From: Mycobacterium sp. E2733
Lineage (GTDB): Bacteria; Actinomycetota; Actinomycetes; Mycobacteriales; Mycobacteriaceae
Assembly (NCBI RefSeq): GCF_001667585.1
Contig: NZ_LZJZ01000092.1
Location: forward strand, 1-64,000
Length of the DNA stretch: 64,000 bases
Reading direction: 5' to 3'
Positions 44,223 to 51,898 of this stretch are shown here, in pieces (within the stretch, counting starts at the first letter, position 1; every line of letters starts with the position of its first letter). Below the pieces are notes generated by a model, which saw nothing but the letters and a program-made list of their open reading frames with translations, ran no database searches and had not been told where the DNA came from. A program made the translations under genes and the position numbers.

Positions 44223-44786
44223 ATGACCGGACCGCCCACGCCCAGCACGGACCTGGACGCGCTGCTGCACAAGGTCGCGCGTGGGGACCGCGACGCGTTC
44301 GCCGCGGTTTACGACCTCACTAAGAGTCGGGTGTACGGCATGGTGATGCGGGTGCTGCGCGATCACGGCTACAGCGAGGAGACCACCCAAGAGGTCTACT
44401 GCGAGGTGTGGCGGACGGCGCCGAGCTACGACCCCAGTCGGGGCTCCGCTCTGTCGTGGCTGCTGACCATCGCGCACCGGCGGGCCGTCGACCGGGTGCG
44501 GACCGAGGATGCATCCGGCAAGCGGGATTCCCGCTACGCCGCGGCCAGCGCGGACCCCGCCAGTGACGTCGTCGCCGATTCGGCGATCGCCGGTGACGAG
44601 CGCCGCCGCGTCGTCGAATGCCTGGGCGCGTTGACCGACACGCAGCGGGAGTGTATCCAGTTGGCTTACTACGACGGACTCACCTACAGCCAGGTGTCGG
44701 ACCGGTTGGCCGCGAATCTGTCGACGATCAAGTCGCGCATGCGCGACGCGCTGCGTGCCTTGCGCAACTGCCTGGAAGTGCCATGA
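44223..44786 (+). CDS. sigK: ECF sigma factor SigK
   Basis: This 187-residue extracytoplasmic-function sigma factor matches SigK (Rv0445c). Region 2 reads TKSRVYGMVMRVLRDHGYSEETTQEVYCEVWR and SALSWLLTIAHRRAVDRVR, and region 4 TDTQRECIQLAYYDGLTYSQVSDRLAANLSTIKSRMRDAL. It directs transcription of mpt70/mpt83-type genes. I chose ATG 44223 (MTGPP) as in the homologue; GTG 44190 is possible. It overlaps rskA by four bases (ATGA). Confidence 0.93.
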   Translation: MTGPPTPSTDLDALLHKVARGDRDAFAAVYDLTKSRVYGMVMRVLRDHGYSEETTQEVYCEVWRTAPSYDPSRGSALSWLLTIAHRRAVDRVRTEDASGKRDSRYAAASADPASDVVADSAIAGDERRRVVECLGALTDTQRECIQLAYYDGLTYSQVSDRLAANLSTIKSRMRDALRALRNCLEVP

Positions 44787-45481
44787 CCGAACCGAACGAA
44801 TTCGAATTGCTGGAGCTTGCAACGCCATACGCGTTGGATGCCATGTCGGACGAGGAGCGGGCCGATATCGAGCGGCGGCTGGCAGCCGCGCCATATTCGG
44901 TGGCGGCGGCCTTCGAGGACGAGGTTCGTGCTGTCCGCGAGACGATGGCGGCTATCTCGGCGACGACGGCCGTCGAACCACCGGCGCGCCTGCGGGCGGC
45001 GACGTTGGCCGCGATACCTGCCCGTGATGAGCGCCAATACGGTTGGCGCACCGCCGTTTTGGCGTCCGCGGCGGCAGCGGTGGTGGTCGGTGCCGCCGCA
45101 TTCGGCGTCGGGATACTGATGCGTCCGCACCCGCCGTCGACCATCGCCGAGCAGGTCTTTGCGGCCCCGGACGTGCGCACCGTTTCCGGCCCGCTCGGCA
45201 ATGGCACCGCCACCGTTGTCTTTTCCCACGACCGCAATGCCGGTGTGCTGGTGATGAACAACGTCCCGCCGCCGAAGCCCGGGACCGTCTACCAAATGTG
45301 GTTGCTGAGCGACAAGGGCCCGACCTCGGCCGGGACGATGAGCACGGCGGCCGTGGCGCCGTCGACCACCGCGACGCTCACCAACCTCGGATCGTCCACC
45401 ACCCTGGCGTTCACCGTCGAACCGGGCACGGGCTCGCCGCGGCCGACCGGAACGATATTGGCCGCATTGCCCCTGGGCTGA
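44783..45481 (+). CDS. rskA: Anti-sigma-K factor RskA
   Basis: This 232-residue membrane anti-sigma factor matches Rv0444c. The cytoplasmic sigma-binding part (1-92, FELLELATPYALDAMSDEERADIERR) precedes one membrane helix (about 95-118, TAVLASAAAAVVVGAAAFGVGIL). The extracytoplasmic domain (PGTVYQMWLLSDKGP) is proline-rich and likely undergoes regulated proteolysis. It keeps SigK at the membrane until a redox-type signal. It is translationally coupled to sigK. Confidence 0.93.
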   Translation: MTEPNEFELLELATPYALDAMSDEERADIERRLAAAPYSVAAAFEDEVRAVRETMAAISATTAVEPPARLRAATLAAIPARDERQYGWRTAVLASAAAAVVVGAAAFGVGILMRPHPPSTIAEQVFAAPDVRTVSGPLGNGTATVVFSHDRNAGVLVMNNVPPPKPGTVYQMWLLSDKGPTSAGTMSTAAVAPSTTATLTNLGSSTTLAFTVEPGTGSPRPTGTILAALPLG

Positions 45482-45494
45482 TCTCAGCCCGGAC

Positions 45495-45523
45495 CCGTCC
45501 GCGGTGTTGTCGTCTCCGAATCA
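45495..45523 (+). promoter_or_regulatory. SigK-type promoter of mpt83
   Basis: CCGTCC (45495-45500), 16 bases, CGAATCA (45517-45523). One change from the SigK consensus. It lies 59 bases before the mpt83 ATG and 13 bases after the rskA stop. Confidence 0.85.
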
Positions 45524-45582
45524 CTCCTGTCCGGTCGAAAGGCGGCGCCTTGTGCCGTCCATGGAGAAGGAGTGCAAACGCG

Positions 45583-46257
45583 ATGATCAACGTTGGGGCC
45601 AGGACAATCGCCGCGGCAGGGCTCGCGACGATTGCGGTAGTTGGTTTTTCGGCGTGTTCGAACAACAAATCGGCGTCTGGACCGATGGCCAGCAGCAGCA
45701 CGGCCACTGTCACCAGCAGCATGGTGGCTCCGGTGACGGCGCCGGCCGCGGCCGATCCCGCGGCCGACCTCATCGGTGCGGGCTGCGGCGACTACGCCAA
45801 GCAAAACCCCAGCGGCCCAGGGTCGGTCGCCGGAATGGCTCAGGACCCGGTCGCCACGGCTGCGTCCAACAACCCGATGCTGAGCACGCTGACCTCGGCG
45901 CTGTCGGGCAAGCTGAACCCGAACGTCAACCTGGTCGACACGTTGAACAACGGCCAGTACACGGTCTTCGCACCCACCAACGCCGCCTTCGACAAGCTGC
46001 CGGCGGCGACCATCGACAAGCTCAAGACGGACTCACAGCTGCTCAAGAGCATCTTGACCTACCACGTGGTGCAGGGTCAGGCGAGCCCGATGAAGGTCGA
46101 CGGTGACCACACGACCCTGCAGGGCGCCAAGCTGACCGTGACAGGTCAGGGCAACGACCTCAAGGTCAACAACGCCGGGTTGGTGTGCGGCGGGGTGCAC
46201 ACCGCCAACGCGACGGTGTACATGATCGACACGGTGCTGATGCCGCCAGGCCAGTGA
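45583..46257 (+). CDS. mpt83: Fasciclin-domain surface lipoprotein MPT83
   Basis: This 224-residue lipoprotein has a signal peptide and lipobox VGFSAC (Cys25), a Ser/Thr/Ala-rich linker (26-55) and a C-terminal fasciclin domain (about 65-222). The core motifs are NGQYTVFAPTNAAFDKLP and SILTYHVVQGQ. MPT83 is a surface adhesin-like antigen in the SigK regulon. ATG 45583 follows GAAGGAG. A rho-independent terminator follows the stop. The domain is about 80% identical by eye to MPT70 next door. Confidence 0.92.
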   Translation: MINVGARTIAAAGLATIAVVGFSACSNNKSASGPMASSSTATVTSSMVAPVTAPAAADPAADLIGAGCGDYAKQNPSGPGSVAGMAQDPVATAASNNPMLSTLTSALSGKLNPNVNLVDTLNNGQYTVFAPTNAAFDKLPAATIDKLKTDSQLLKSILTYHVVQGQASPMKVDGDHTTLQGAKLTVTGQGNDLKVNNAGLVCGGVHTANATVYMIDTVLMPPGQ

Positions 46258-46280
46258 ACTCGAATGGCGACCCGCGATGA

Positions 46281-46311
46281 ACAGCCCGGCTTCGGCCGGG
46301 CTGTTTTCTTT
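46281..46311 (+). terminator. Rho-independent terminator of mpt83
   Basis: ACAGCCCGGC (46281-46290), loop TTCG, GCCGGGCTGT (46295-46304), then TTTCTTTG. A perfect 10-bp stem with a stable UUCG tetraloop and T-tract, 24 bases after the mpt83 stop. This is a canonical intrinsic terminator, uncommon in mycobacteria. It would separate mpt83 from mpt70 transcription. Confidence 0.93.
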
Positions 46312-46320
46312 GCGTGGAAC

Positions 46321-46349
46321 CCATCCGACGATGTTCGGGCTCCGAATCA
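46321..46349 (+). promoter_or_regulatory. SigK-type promoter of mpt70
   Basis: CCATCC (46321-46326), 16 bases, CGAATCA (46343-46349): an exact match to the SigK consensus. It sits ten bases after the mpt83 terminator and 38 bases before the mpt70 ATG. Confidence 0.9.
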
Positions 46350-46387
46350 CTCATCAAATGTCGGCCAAACGAAAGGAGTCAACTGCG

Positions 46388-46972
46388 ATGAAAGCACAGA
46401 GGACGTCGGTGGCAGCGAAAGGTTTCGCGGTAGCGGCGATGCTGGGTCTGGGTGTGGTGGCCGCGCCGACGGCGGCGGCGGCGGATCTGGTGGGCCCCGG
46501 CTGCTCTGATTACGCGGCCGCCAACCCCAGCGGCCCGGCATCGGTGCAAGGAATGTCGCAGGTTCCGGTGACGATAGCGGCGTCCAACAACCCGGCGCTG
46601 ACCACGCTGACCTCGGCGCTGTCGGGCAAGCTGAATCCGAACGTCAACCTGGTCGATACGTTGAACAACGGGCAGTACACGGTGTTCGCGCCGACCGACG
46701 CCGCATTCGGCAAGCTGCCGGCGCAGACGATCGACCAGCTGAAGACGGATTCGAACCTGCTGACCAGCATCCTGACCTATCACGTCGTTCCGGGCCAGCT
46801 CAGTCCGGCCAAGGTCGCCGGATCGCATAAAACCGTTCAGGGCGCGAACGTGACCGTGACGGGCCAGGGCAACGGCCTCAGGGTCAACAACGCGGTTCTG
46901 GTCTGCGGTGGCGTGCCCACGGCCAACGCGACCGTGTACATGATCGACACGGTGCTGATGCCGCCGGCGTAA
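46388..46972 (+). CDS. mpt70: Secreted fasciclin-domain protein MPT70
   Basis: This 194-residue secreted antigen has a cleavable signal peptide (about 1-31, ending PTAAAAD) and no lipobox Cys, then one fasciclin domain (GPGCSDYAAANPSGPASVQGM ... NGQYTVFAPTDAAFGKLP ... SILTYHVVPGQ). MPT70 is the soluble partner of MPT83. AAAGGAG lies nine bases before ATG 46388. Near-identity of the NPNVNLVDTLNNGQYTVFAP stretch with MPT83 points to duplication and perhaps gene conversion. Confidence 0.93.
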   Translation: MKAQRTSVAAKGFAVAAMLGLGVVAAPTAAAADLVGPGCSDYAAANPSGPASVQGMSQVPVTIAASNNPALTTLTSALSGKLNPNVNLVDTLNNGQYTVFAPTDAAFGKLPAQTIDQLKTDSNLLTSILTYHVVPGQLSPAKVAGSHKTVQGANVTVTGQGNGLRVNNAVLVCGGVPTANATVYMIDTVLMPPA

Positions 46973-46995
46973 CCTCGGGCCCAGCGGGGTCGCGC

Positions 46996-47232
46996 CTAGG
47001 CGGCTGATTTGAGCGCCGACACGGTTGAGCGCATCGGCCGCAACGACGACAGGAACATCGTTCCATAGCCGTTGGCGCGCAGGCTTACTCGCAGGTCCGC
47101 GCTCGGCGTGTTGTGCTCGAGCCACTCGGCCAGGGCCGGGCGGTGCTGGTAGGCGGAGGCGGTTTGGACGCCCAGTAGCCGCAACAACGCCGACAGGGTG
47201 CTGGGCTGCTCGGCCCTCGGTGCGATGGTCAA
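46996..47232 (-). CDS. Small protein of unknown function after mpt70
   Basis: This 78-residue frame starts at TTG 47232 (MTIAPRAEQPSTLSALLRLL) with GAAGGAA just upstream. It reads like a real protein: moderate hydrophobicity, helical LSALLRLLGVQ and a C-terminal LRANGYGTMFLSSLRPMRS. The longer frame version is arginine-rich. It converges on mpt70 and overlaps the stop of the small gene upstream (TTGA). I do not recognise a family. Confidence 0.5.
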   Translation of the reverse strand: MTIAPRAEQPSTLSALLRLLGVQTASAYQHRPALAEWLEHNTPSADLRVSLRANGYGTMFLSSLRPMRSTVSALKSAA

Positions 47233-47384
47233 TTCGTTCCTTCGGGGGATTGGCCGTGCACAGCGCTTGGCAGCGGCTGTGGCGTGGCCGAGTCGGCGAC
47301 CGACCGCGCCGGGGCATCGAGATCCCCCAGCACGAAGGCAAAGGTGATCGCTAAGCAAGCGCATCCCCGGCACAGTGTTTCCAT
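47229..47384 (-). CDS. Small Cys-containing peptide
   Basis: A 51-residue frame starting at ATG 47384 (METLCRGCACLAITFAFVLGD). It has a short hydrophobic stretch with three cysteines and a polar tail, and its stop overlaps the start of the 78-residue gene. Coupled overlap is the main support. It could instead be a leader for that gene. Confidence 0.38.
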   Translation of the reverse strand: METLCRGCACLAITFAFVLGDLDAPARSVADSATPQPLPSAVHGQSPEGTN

Positions 47385-47651
47385 TGGGCCACTTCGTCTT
47401 TCGCATCTGTTGCGGACGGAGTCCGCGTTTTCTGCTTCAGACCGTTTACCCCGCTCCGGCCCGGGCAAACAGCAAGGGGGTCATTTCGCGGAATCACCAC
47501 GAGTCACATCTGCCACATCTGCCGCCAGAAACAGGCGATGCCCGAAGTGCCCGCCTCACAGCGACTGTCCGGCGACCGCGGCCGTTGTCGCTCAGAGGCG
47601 GGCAAAAAGCCAGCCGTCTCCCGGGCCGGGGCCGGTGTGGCAGATGTGACG
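47385..47651. other. Non-coding stretch between small genes and monooxygenase
   Basis: 267 bases with no convincing gene. A hairpin GCGGAC-GGA-GTCCGC followed by GTTTTCTG lies at 47412-47434. It reads as a weak plus-strand terminator or as part of the leader of the minus-strand small genes. The rest shows nothing clear. Confidence 0.45.
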
Positions 47652-49139
47652 CTAGGCGATCACGTAGTCGCTCAGCAGGAACGTAGCGGCTTCCCGCACG
47701 GAGTTCAAGGTCGACGTCGGCCGCAGTAGCGATGCCTCACCGCCGGGGCTGAAATAGTACGAGCGCGACGTGGCGCAGTTGCCGGAGTAGAACACCGAGC
47801 TGTCCAGCCGTTTGGTCATCCGCTTCATGAAGTGGTCGTTGGCCTCTTCGGTCACCTCGAAGGTGGTCGCACCGCGACGCTTGACCTCGCCGAGCAGCCG
47901 GTCCATGTGCCGCATCTGGTATTCGATGGTGTGGAAGAAGGACAGTCCCGAAAAGGCGAACGGGCTGGCCAGGCTCAGGTAATTGGGGAAGTACGGCACG
48001 GTGACTCCCTGGTAAGCCTGGAACCTGGTCTCCCGCCACCACTTTCCGAGGTTGCGGCCCTTGCGGCCGACCACCTCGATGGCCGGGAAGTTGGCCTCCC
48101 ACAGGTCAAAGCCGGTTGCCAACACCAGGGTGTCGATGACGGTCTTGCGCCCGTCGACAGTGACGATGCCGTCGGCCTCGATCCGCGCGATCGAGTTGGT
48201 CTCCAGGTGCACGTGGGGCTTGGTGAAGGCGCGGTAGAAGTCGTTGGAAAAGGTTGGCCGCTTGCAGCCGAGGTCGTAGTCCGGCGTCAGCCTGGCGCGC
48301 AGTTCCTTGTCCCGGATCCACCGAAATCGGTTGATCTTGGCCAGATCGGCAGCGGATATGTTCCCCCGCCCGCGGAACTCCCGAACGTGCAGTGCGCAGA
48401 CGATCATAATGATTTCGAGGAGGACGTCGGTCACCCACCGCAGCGCGCGCTGCGCCACCGGCACCCGCGCGAACAGGCGCCGTACTGCGGGGGGGAACCC
48501 GAAGTCGAACTTGGGCAGCACATGGGTCGCGGTGCGCTGGTACACGGTCAGTTCCGCGGCCCGTTCGGCCAACTCCGGGATGACCTGTACCGCGGACGCC
48601 CCGGTCCCGATGACCGCGATCCGACGGCCCCGGTACCGGAAGTCGTGGTCCCACGCGGTCGTGTGGACCACCTTGCCCTCGAAGCTCGCGATCCCCGGGA
48701 TGTCCGGCATGCGCGGCTGCGACAGGAAGCCCGTCGCGGTGATCAGGATGCGGGTTGCCAACGTTTCCCCACCGGCCAGCGCCACCCGCCAGACTTCGGC
48801 GTCCTCATCCCAGTGGGCGCCTTCTACCGTCGAGTTGAACCGCATGTGGCGGCGCACGTCGTACTTGTCGGCGACGTCCGCGGCGTACTGCTTGACCTCG
48901 CGGCCCGGCGCGAACAGCCGCGACCAATTCGGCTTGGGCTCGAACCAGTACGAGTAGGTGGTCGACGGGATGTCGACAGCAATGCCCGGGTAGTGGTTGA
49001 CATGCCAGGTGCCGCCGAGGTCGTCCTCACGGTCGAGGATGACGAAGTTGTCATACCCCAGGCGCTTGAGCTGGATCGCGGCGCCGATGCCGCCGAAGCC
49101 CGCGCCCACGATGACGGCGTCGAAACGGTCCGTGTTCAC
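47652..49139 (-). CDS. Baeyer-Villiger-type flavin monooxygenase
   Basis: This 495-residue class B flavoprotein has the FAD motif AVIVGAGFGGIGAAIQL, the BVMO fingerprint FEGKVVHTTAWDHD (FxGxxxHxxxW) and the NADPH motif IAVIGTGASAVQVIPEL. Such enzymes insert oxygen next to ketones, and mycobacterial relatives include EthA and MymA. The substrate is unknown. I chose GTG 49139 (MNTDRFDAVIVG), preceded by GGAGCAGG. No TetR gene is adjacent on the upstream side. Confidence 0.87.
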   Translation of the reverse strand: MNTDRFDAVIVGAGFGGIGAAIQLKRLGYDNFVILDREDDLGGTWHVNHYPGIAVDIPSTTYSYWFEPKPNWSRLFAPGREVKQYAADVADKYDVRRHMRFNSTVEGAHWDEDAEVWRVALAGGETLATRILITATGFLSQPRMPDIPGIASFEGKVVHTTAWDHDFRYRGRRIAVIGTGASAVQVIPELAERAAELTVYQRTATHVLPKFDFGFPPAVRRLFARVPVAQRALRWVTDVLLEIIMIVCALHVREFRGRGNISAADLAKINRFRWIRDKELRARLTPDYDLGCKRPTFSNDFYRAFTKPHVHLETNSIARIEADGIVTVDGRKTVIDTLVLATGFDLWEANFPAIEVVGRKGRNLGKWWRETRFQAYQGVTVPYFPNYLSLASPFAFSGLSFFHTIEYQMRHMDRLLGEVKRRGATTFEVTEEANDHFMKRMTKRLDSSVFYSGNCATSRSYYFSPGGEASLLRPTSTLNSVREAATFLLSDYVIA

Positions 49140-49692
49140 AACCTGCTCCGTCGTTACTCGCTGCGACCTACACACAAAGAACTCTCACTAACCTTACGGA
49201 ATTCTAATAAACCTGTGTGCAAGACGCACACCGTGTCGGCGGCGTGTGACCTTACCGACACATCAACGCCGCAAACTCGGCAAACGACCCGTTGCTTGGC
49301 GGCCGCCGCCGCGGCGCCGGTCGCGCCTACGCGGATACCGTCGCTGACGTGCACGACACGGCGACGGAGCTAACGACGGTTTGACGCGAAAGCTGCTGCC
49401 CCAGAGCCGGTTCCTAAGTCACGTCCTGAAACCTGTTTCACCCGTGGCCATGTCGTCACCTTCCTGTGTCTGCAGTGTTGCGATTCAGGCGGTCGCCGGT
49501 CCGGCTACCCTTGGTAAACGGCACCAAACGACGGCCCAAGCAGGGTTTTCGCTTTGTGGCTAGCGGCCTTTCGGATGGATGCCATTTCGGTGCATCGACA
49601 CGCTGCCCTCTTCCGACGCATGTCGACGCGCCTCGGTATACAGGAAACGTCGGGGAATCTTTTATCATGTTGACAGTTTGGGAGGCATTCGC
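49140..49692. other. 553-bp intergenic region between divergent monooxygenase and cutinase genes
   Basis: No convincing gene. It holds the promoters for both divergent genes. GTGTGC-AAGAC-GCACAC (49215-49231) is a perfect 6-bp inverted repeat about 75 bases before the monooxygenase start, in an AT-rich context, and is a candidate operator. Near 49660-49685 an AT-rich TTTTATCATGTTGACAG stretch leads to GGGAGG before the cutinase ATG. Short ORFs here are shadows. Confidence 0.5.
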
Positions 49693-50442
49693 ATGGGCAA
49701 CAGTCGCGGCATGAACGCACGTCACTTCATCCGTTTCCTTGCTCCCGCAGTAGTTTCGGCGTCGGGCCTGACCGCATCGGCCCTCGCCGGTTCTGTTATC
49801 CCGTCCGCGGCTGCGCAGTGTCCGGACGTGCAGGTGGTGTTCGCCCGCGGCACCGGTGAAGCCCCCGGCGTCGGCCCCACCGGGCAGGCCTTCGTCGACG
49901 CCCTGCACTCCCGCGTGGGCGCCAAGTCCTTCGACGTCTACCCCGTCAACTACCCCGCCAGCGACCAATGGGACACCGGCATCGACGGCGTCAGAGACGC
50001 GGGCGCACACGTGGTTTCGATGGCCCACGACTGCCCCAACACCAAGATGGTGCTCGGCGGCTACTCCCAGGGCGCGGCCGTGATGGGCTTCGTCACCTCA
50101 CCCTCGGTCCCCGACGGCATCGACCCCAACACCGTGCCCAAGCCCCTGGACCCCGCCGTGGCCCAACACGTCTCCTCGGTCGTGCTCTTCGGCATGCCCA
50201 ACGTGCGCGCCATGAACTTCCTTAATGAGCCCCCCGTGGTCATCGGCCCCACCTTCGCCGACAAGACCATCAAGGTGTGCGCCACCGAAGACCCGGTCTG
50301 CTCCGACGGCATGAACTTCGCCGCCCACAACACCTACGCCGACGACGGCGCCATGATCGACAAGGGCGTCGCCTTCGCCTCCAGCCACCTGGGGGCGGGC
50401 GGCCCGGCGACACAGGTCTCGGCGGGGAACTTCGGCCGCTGA
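49693..50442 (+). CDS. Secreted cutinase family serine esterase
   Basis: This 249-residue exported alpha/beta hydrolase has a signal peptide (about 1-42, cleaved near PSAAAQ). The cutinase nucleophile is VLGGYSQGAAVMG, the Asp lies in ATEDPVCSDG and the His in FAAHNTYADDG. Cysteines at the start (QCPDVQ) and in HDCPN and VCA form the two family disulfides. Mycobacterial cutinase-like proteins hydrolyse lipids and esters. ATG 49693 has GGGAGG eight bases upstream; ATG 49711 is possible. Confidence 0.9.
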   Translation: MGNSRGMNARHFIRFLAPAVVSASGLTASALAGSVIPSAAAQCPDVQVVFARGTGEAPGVGPTGQAFVDALHSRVGAKSFDVYPVNYPASDQWDTGIDGVRDAGAHVVSMAHDCPNTKMVLGGYSQGAAVMGFVTSPSVPDGIDPNTVPKPLDPAVAQHVSSVVLFGMPNVRAMNFLNEPPVVIGPTFADKTIKVCATEDPVCSDGMNFAAHNTYADDGAMIDKGVAFASSHLGAGGPATQVSAGNFGR

Positions 50443-50454
50443 GCGACCGCTCGG

Positions 50455-51225
50455 CTACCCTTGGCCGCCTTTGGCGTTCAGGTAGGCGACAATCCCCTGC
50501 GTGACCGCGGCGGCATACTTCGCCCGGCCGTCGGGGCTTTGCATCCGCGCGGCGTCGTCGGCGTTCTTCATGTTGCCGAGTTCGACGAGGATTGCCGGGT
50601 ATTGGGCCAGGTTCAGGCCCGCGAGGTCGTCCCGGCCGTACAGGCCGCCCGAGCCGATGTAGTTGGACGGTTGGAAACCGGCCTGTATCAATGCGTCCCG
50701 CATGGTGTTGGCCAGCTGGACGGCCGGGCCGGCCTGCACCTCGTTCAGGGGCGGGCTCGAGTAGTTCACGTGGAATCCGCTGCCGGACGCGGGTCCGCCG
50801 TCGGCGTGGATGCTCACGATCGCGTCGGGGCGCATCGCGTTGGCCGCCGCCGCGCGCTGGTCCACGCAAGGGCCCACGGAACTGTCGTTGTCACGCGAAA
50901 GCTGGGTGCGAACGCCCATCTGGTTGAGCGACTCGTTGACCAGCGCCACAACGGCCCAGGTGAACGCGTGCTCGGGATAGCCGTCGTTGGTGGCGGCGCC
51001 CGACGCCTGGCATGCCTTGGTTCCGCCCCGGCCGTTCGGCACCTGCTGGTTGATCGAGGCGTCGTTCACGGCGTTGTGGCCCGCGTCGAGGAAGACAGCC
51101 GAGCCCGCGACACCGGCGGACGCCCGCGGGGCGGACCCGAGCGCCCCGGCGCAGAGCAGCAGCGGCGCGAATTTCAGCACGTCGCGCCGCGAGACAGGTC
51201 GCTGCCAACCGGGGCCGTCAGTCAC
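50455..51225 (-). CDS. N-acetylmuramoyl-L-alanine amidase (Rv3717/Ami1-like)
   Basis: This 256-residue zinc amidase cleaves peptide stems from peptidoglycan. A Tat-type signal (SRRDVLKFAPLLLCAGALGSAP) is followed by the Amidase_3 domain. Zinc ligands are His in FLDAGHN, Glu in YPEHAFTWA and His in SIHADGG, with catalytic Glu in AILVELGNMKN. In M. tuberculosis the same protein is at Rv3717, far from this neighbourhood, so the locus is arranged differently here. It converges on the cutinase gene. Confidence 0.88.
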   Translation of the reverse strand: MTDGPGWQRPVSRRDVLKFAPLLLCAGALGSAPRASAGVAGSAVFLDAGHNAVNDASINQQVPNGRGGTKACQASGAATNDGYPEHAFTWAVVALVNESLNQMGVRTQLSRDNDSSVGPCVDQRAAAANAMRPDAIVSIHADGGPASGSGFHVNYSSPPLNEVQAGPAVQLANTMRDALIQAGFQPSNYIGSGGLYGRDDLAGLNLAQYPAILVELGNMKNADDAARMQSPDGRAKYAAAVTQGIVAYLNAKGGQG

Positions 51226-51241
51226 CGCGCGATGGTAACAA

Positions 51242-51898
51242 TCAGCCGTCGGTCAACGCGCGGGCCGCCGTGCGGAACATGGTCTGCTTGATCGCGCCGA
51301 GCGTGCCGGGGTCCTTGCCGGCCAGCGGCCGGAGCAGGTCGGCTGCCGCCGCGGTCACCTCGCCCTCAGCCGCGGTCGCGTCGACGATCCCGAACTCGGC
51401 GGCCTCATCCCCACCGAACCGCCGCCCGGTCGTCATCGAGGCCACCGCGGCGCGCGGCGTCAGCTTGGCCTGAATCAGCGCGGCCATGCCGTCGGTGAAC
51501 GGAATCCGGATGTCGACCTCGGGGAAGCAGAAGAACCCGCGGTCGGCGCGCATCACCCGCACGTCGTGGGCCATGGCGAGCATGGCGCCGGCGCCGAAGG
51601 CGTGCCCGGTCACCGCGGCGGCGGTCGGCATCGGGAAGGTGAGGACGCGAGCCAGCAGGGCCTGCACGCGGCCCACGTAAGCCTGTGTCTGCTCGGCGTG
51701 GGCGCCCAGCCAGTCCAGGTCCAGCCCGTTGGTGTAGAACTTGCCGCCCGCGGTGGTGACCAGGCCCTGGCCACCGGCCTGCTGGATCTCGTCGAGCTGC
51801 TCGTTGATCGCGTCGAGAAACTCCGGCGAGAACCGATTCTCGTCCTCCCCGAGGTGGAGTACCGCGATCTTGCCGTCCCAACTGAACGTCGGTGTCAT
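51242..51898 (-). CDS. Enoyl-CoA hydratase/isomerase family protein
   Basis: This 218-residue crotonase-fold protein is shorter than the usual 260. It carries the oxyanion-hole segments GGKFYTNGLDLDWL and TGHAFGAGAMLAMAHDVRVM. The catalytic Glu region reads FCFPEVDIRIPFTDGM. It lacks the usual C-terminal helices, so it may act as an isomerase or be non-hydrating. ATG 51898 overlaps the upstream TetR stop, so the two are co-transcribed and it is a likely target of that regulator. Confidence 0.84.
   Translation of the reverse strand: MTPTFSWDGKIAVLHLGEDENRFSPEFLDAINEQLDEIQQAGGQGLVTTAGGKFYTNGLDLDWLGAHAEQTQAYVGRVQALLARVLTFPMPTAAAVTGHAFGAGAMLAMAHDVRVMRADRGFFCFPEVDIRIPFTDGMAALIQAKLTPRAAVASMTTGRRFGGDEAAEFGIVDATAAEGEVTAAAADLLRPLAGKDPGTLGAIKQTMFRTAARALTDG

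Noticed and set aside
47832..49373. 513-codon plus-strand open frame
   Set aside because: Antisense to the Baeyer-Villiger monooxygenase; no protein-like motifs.
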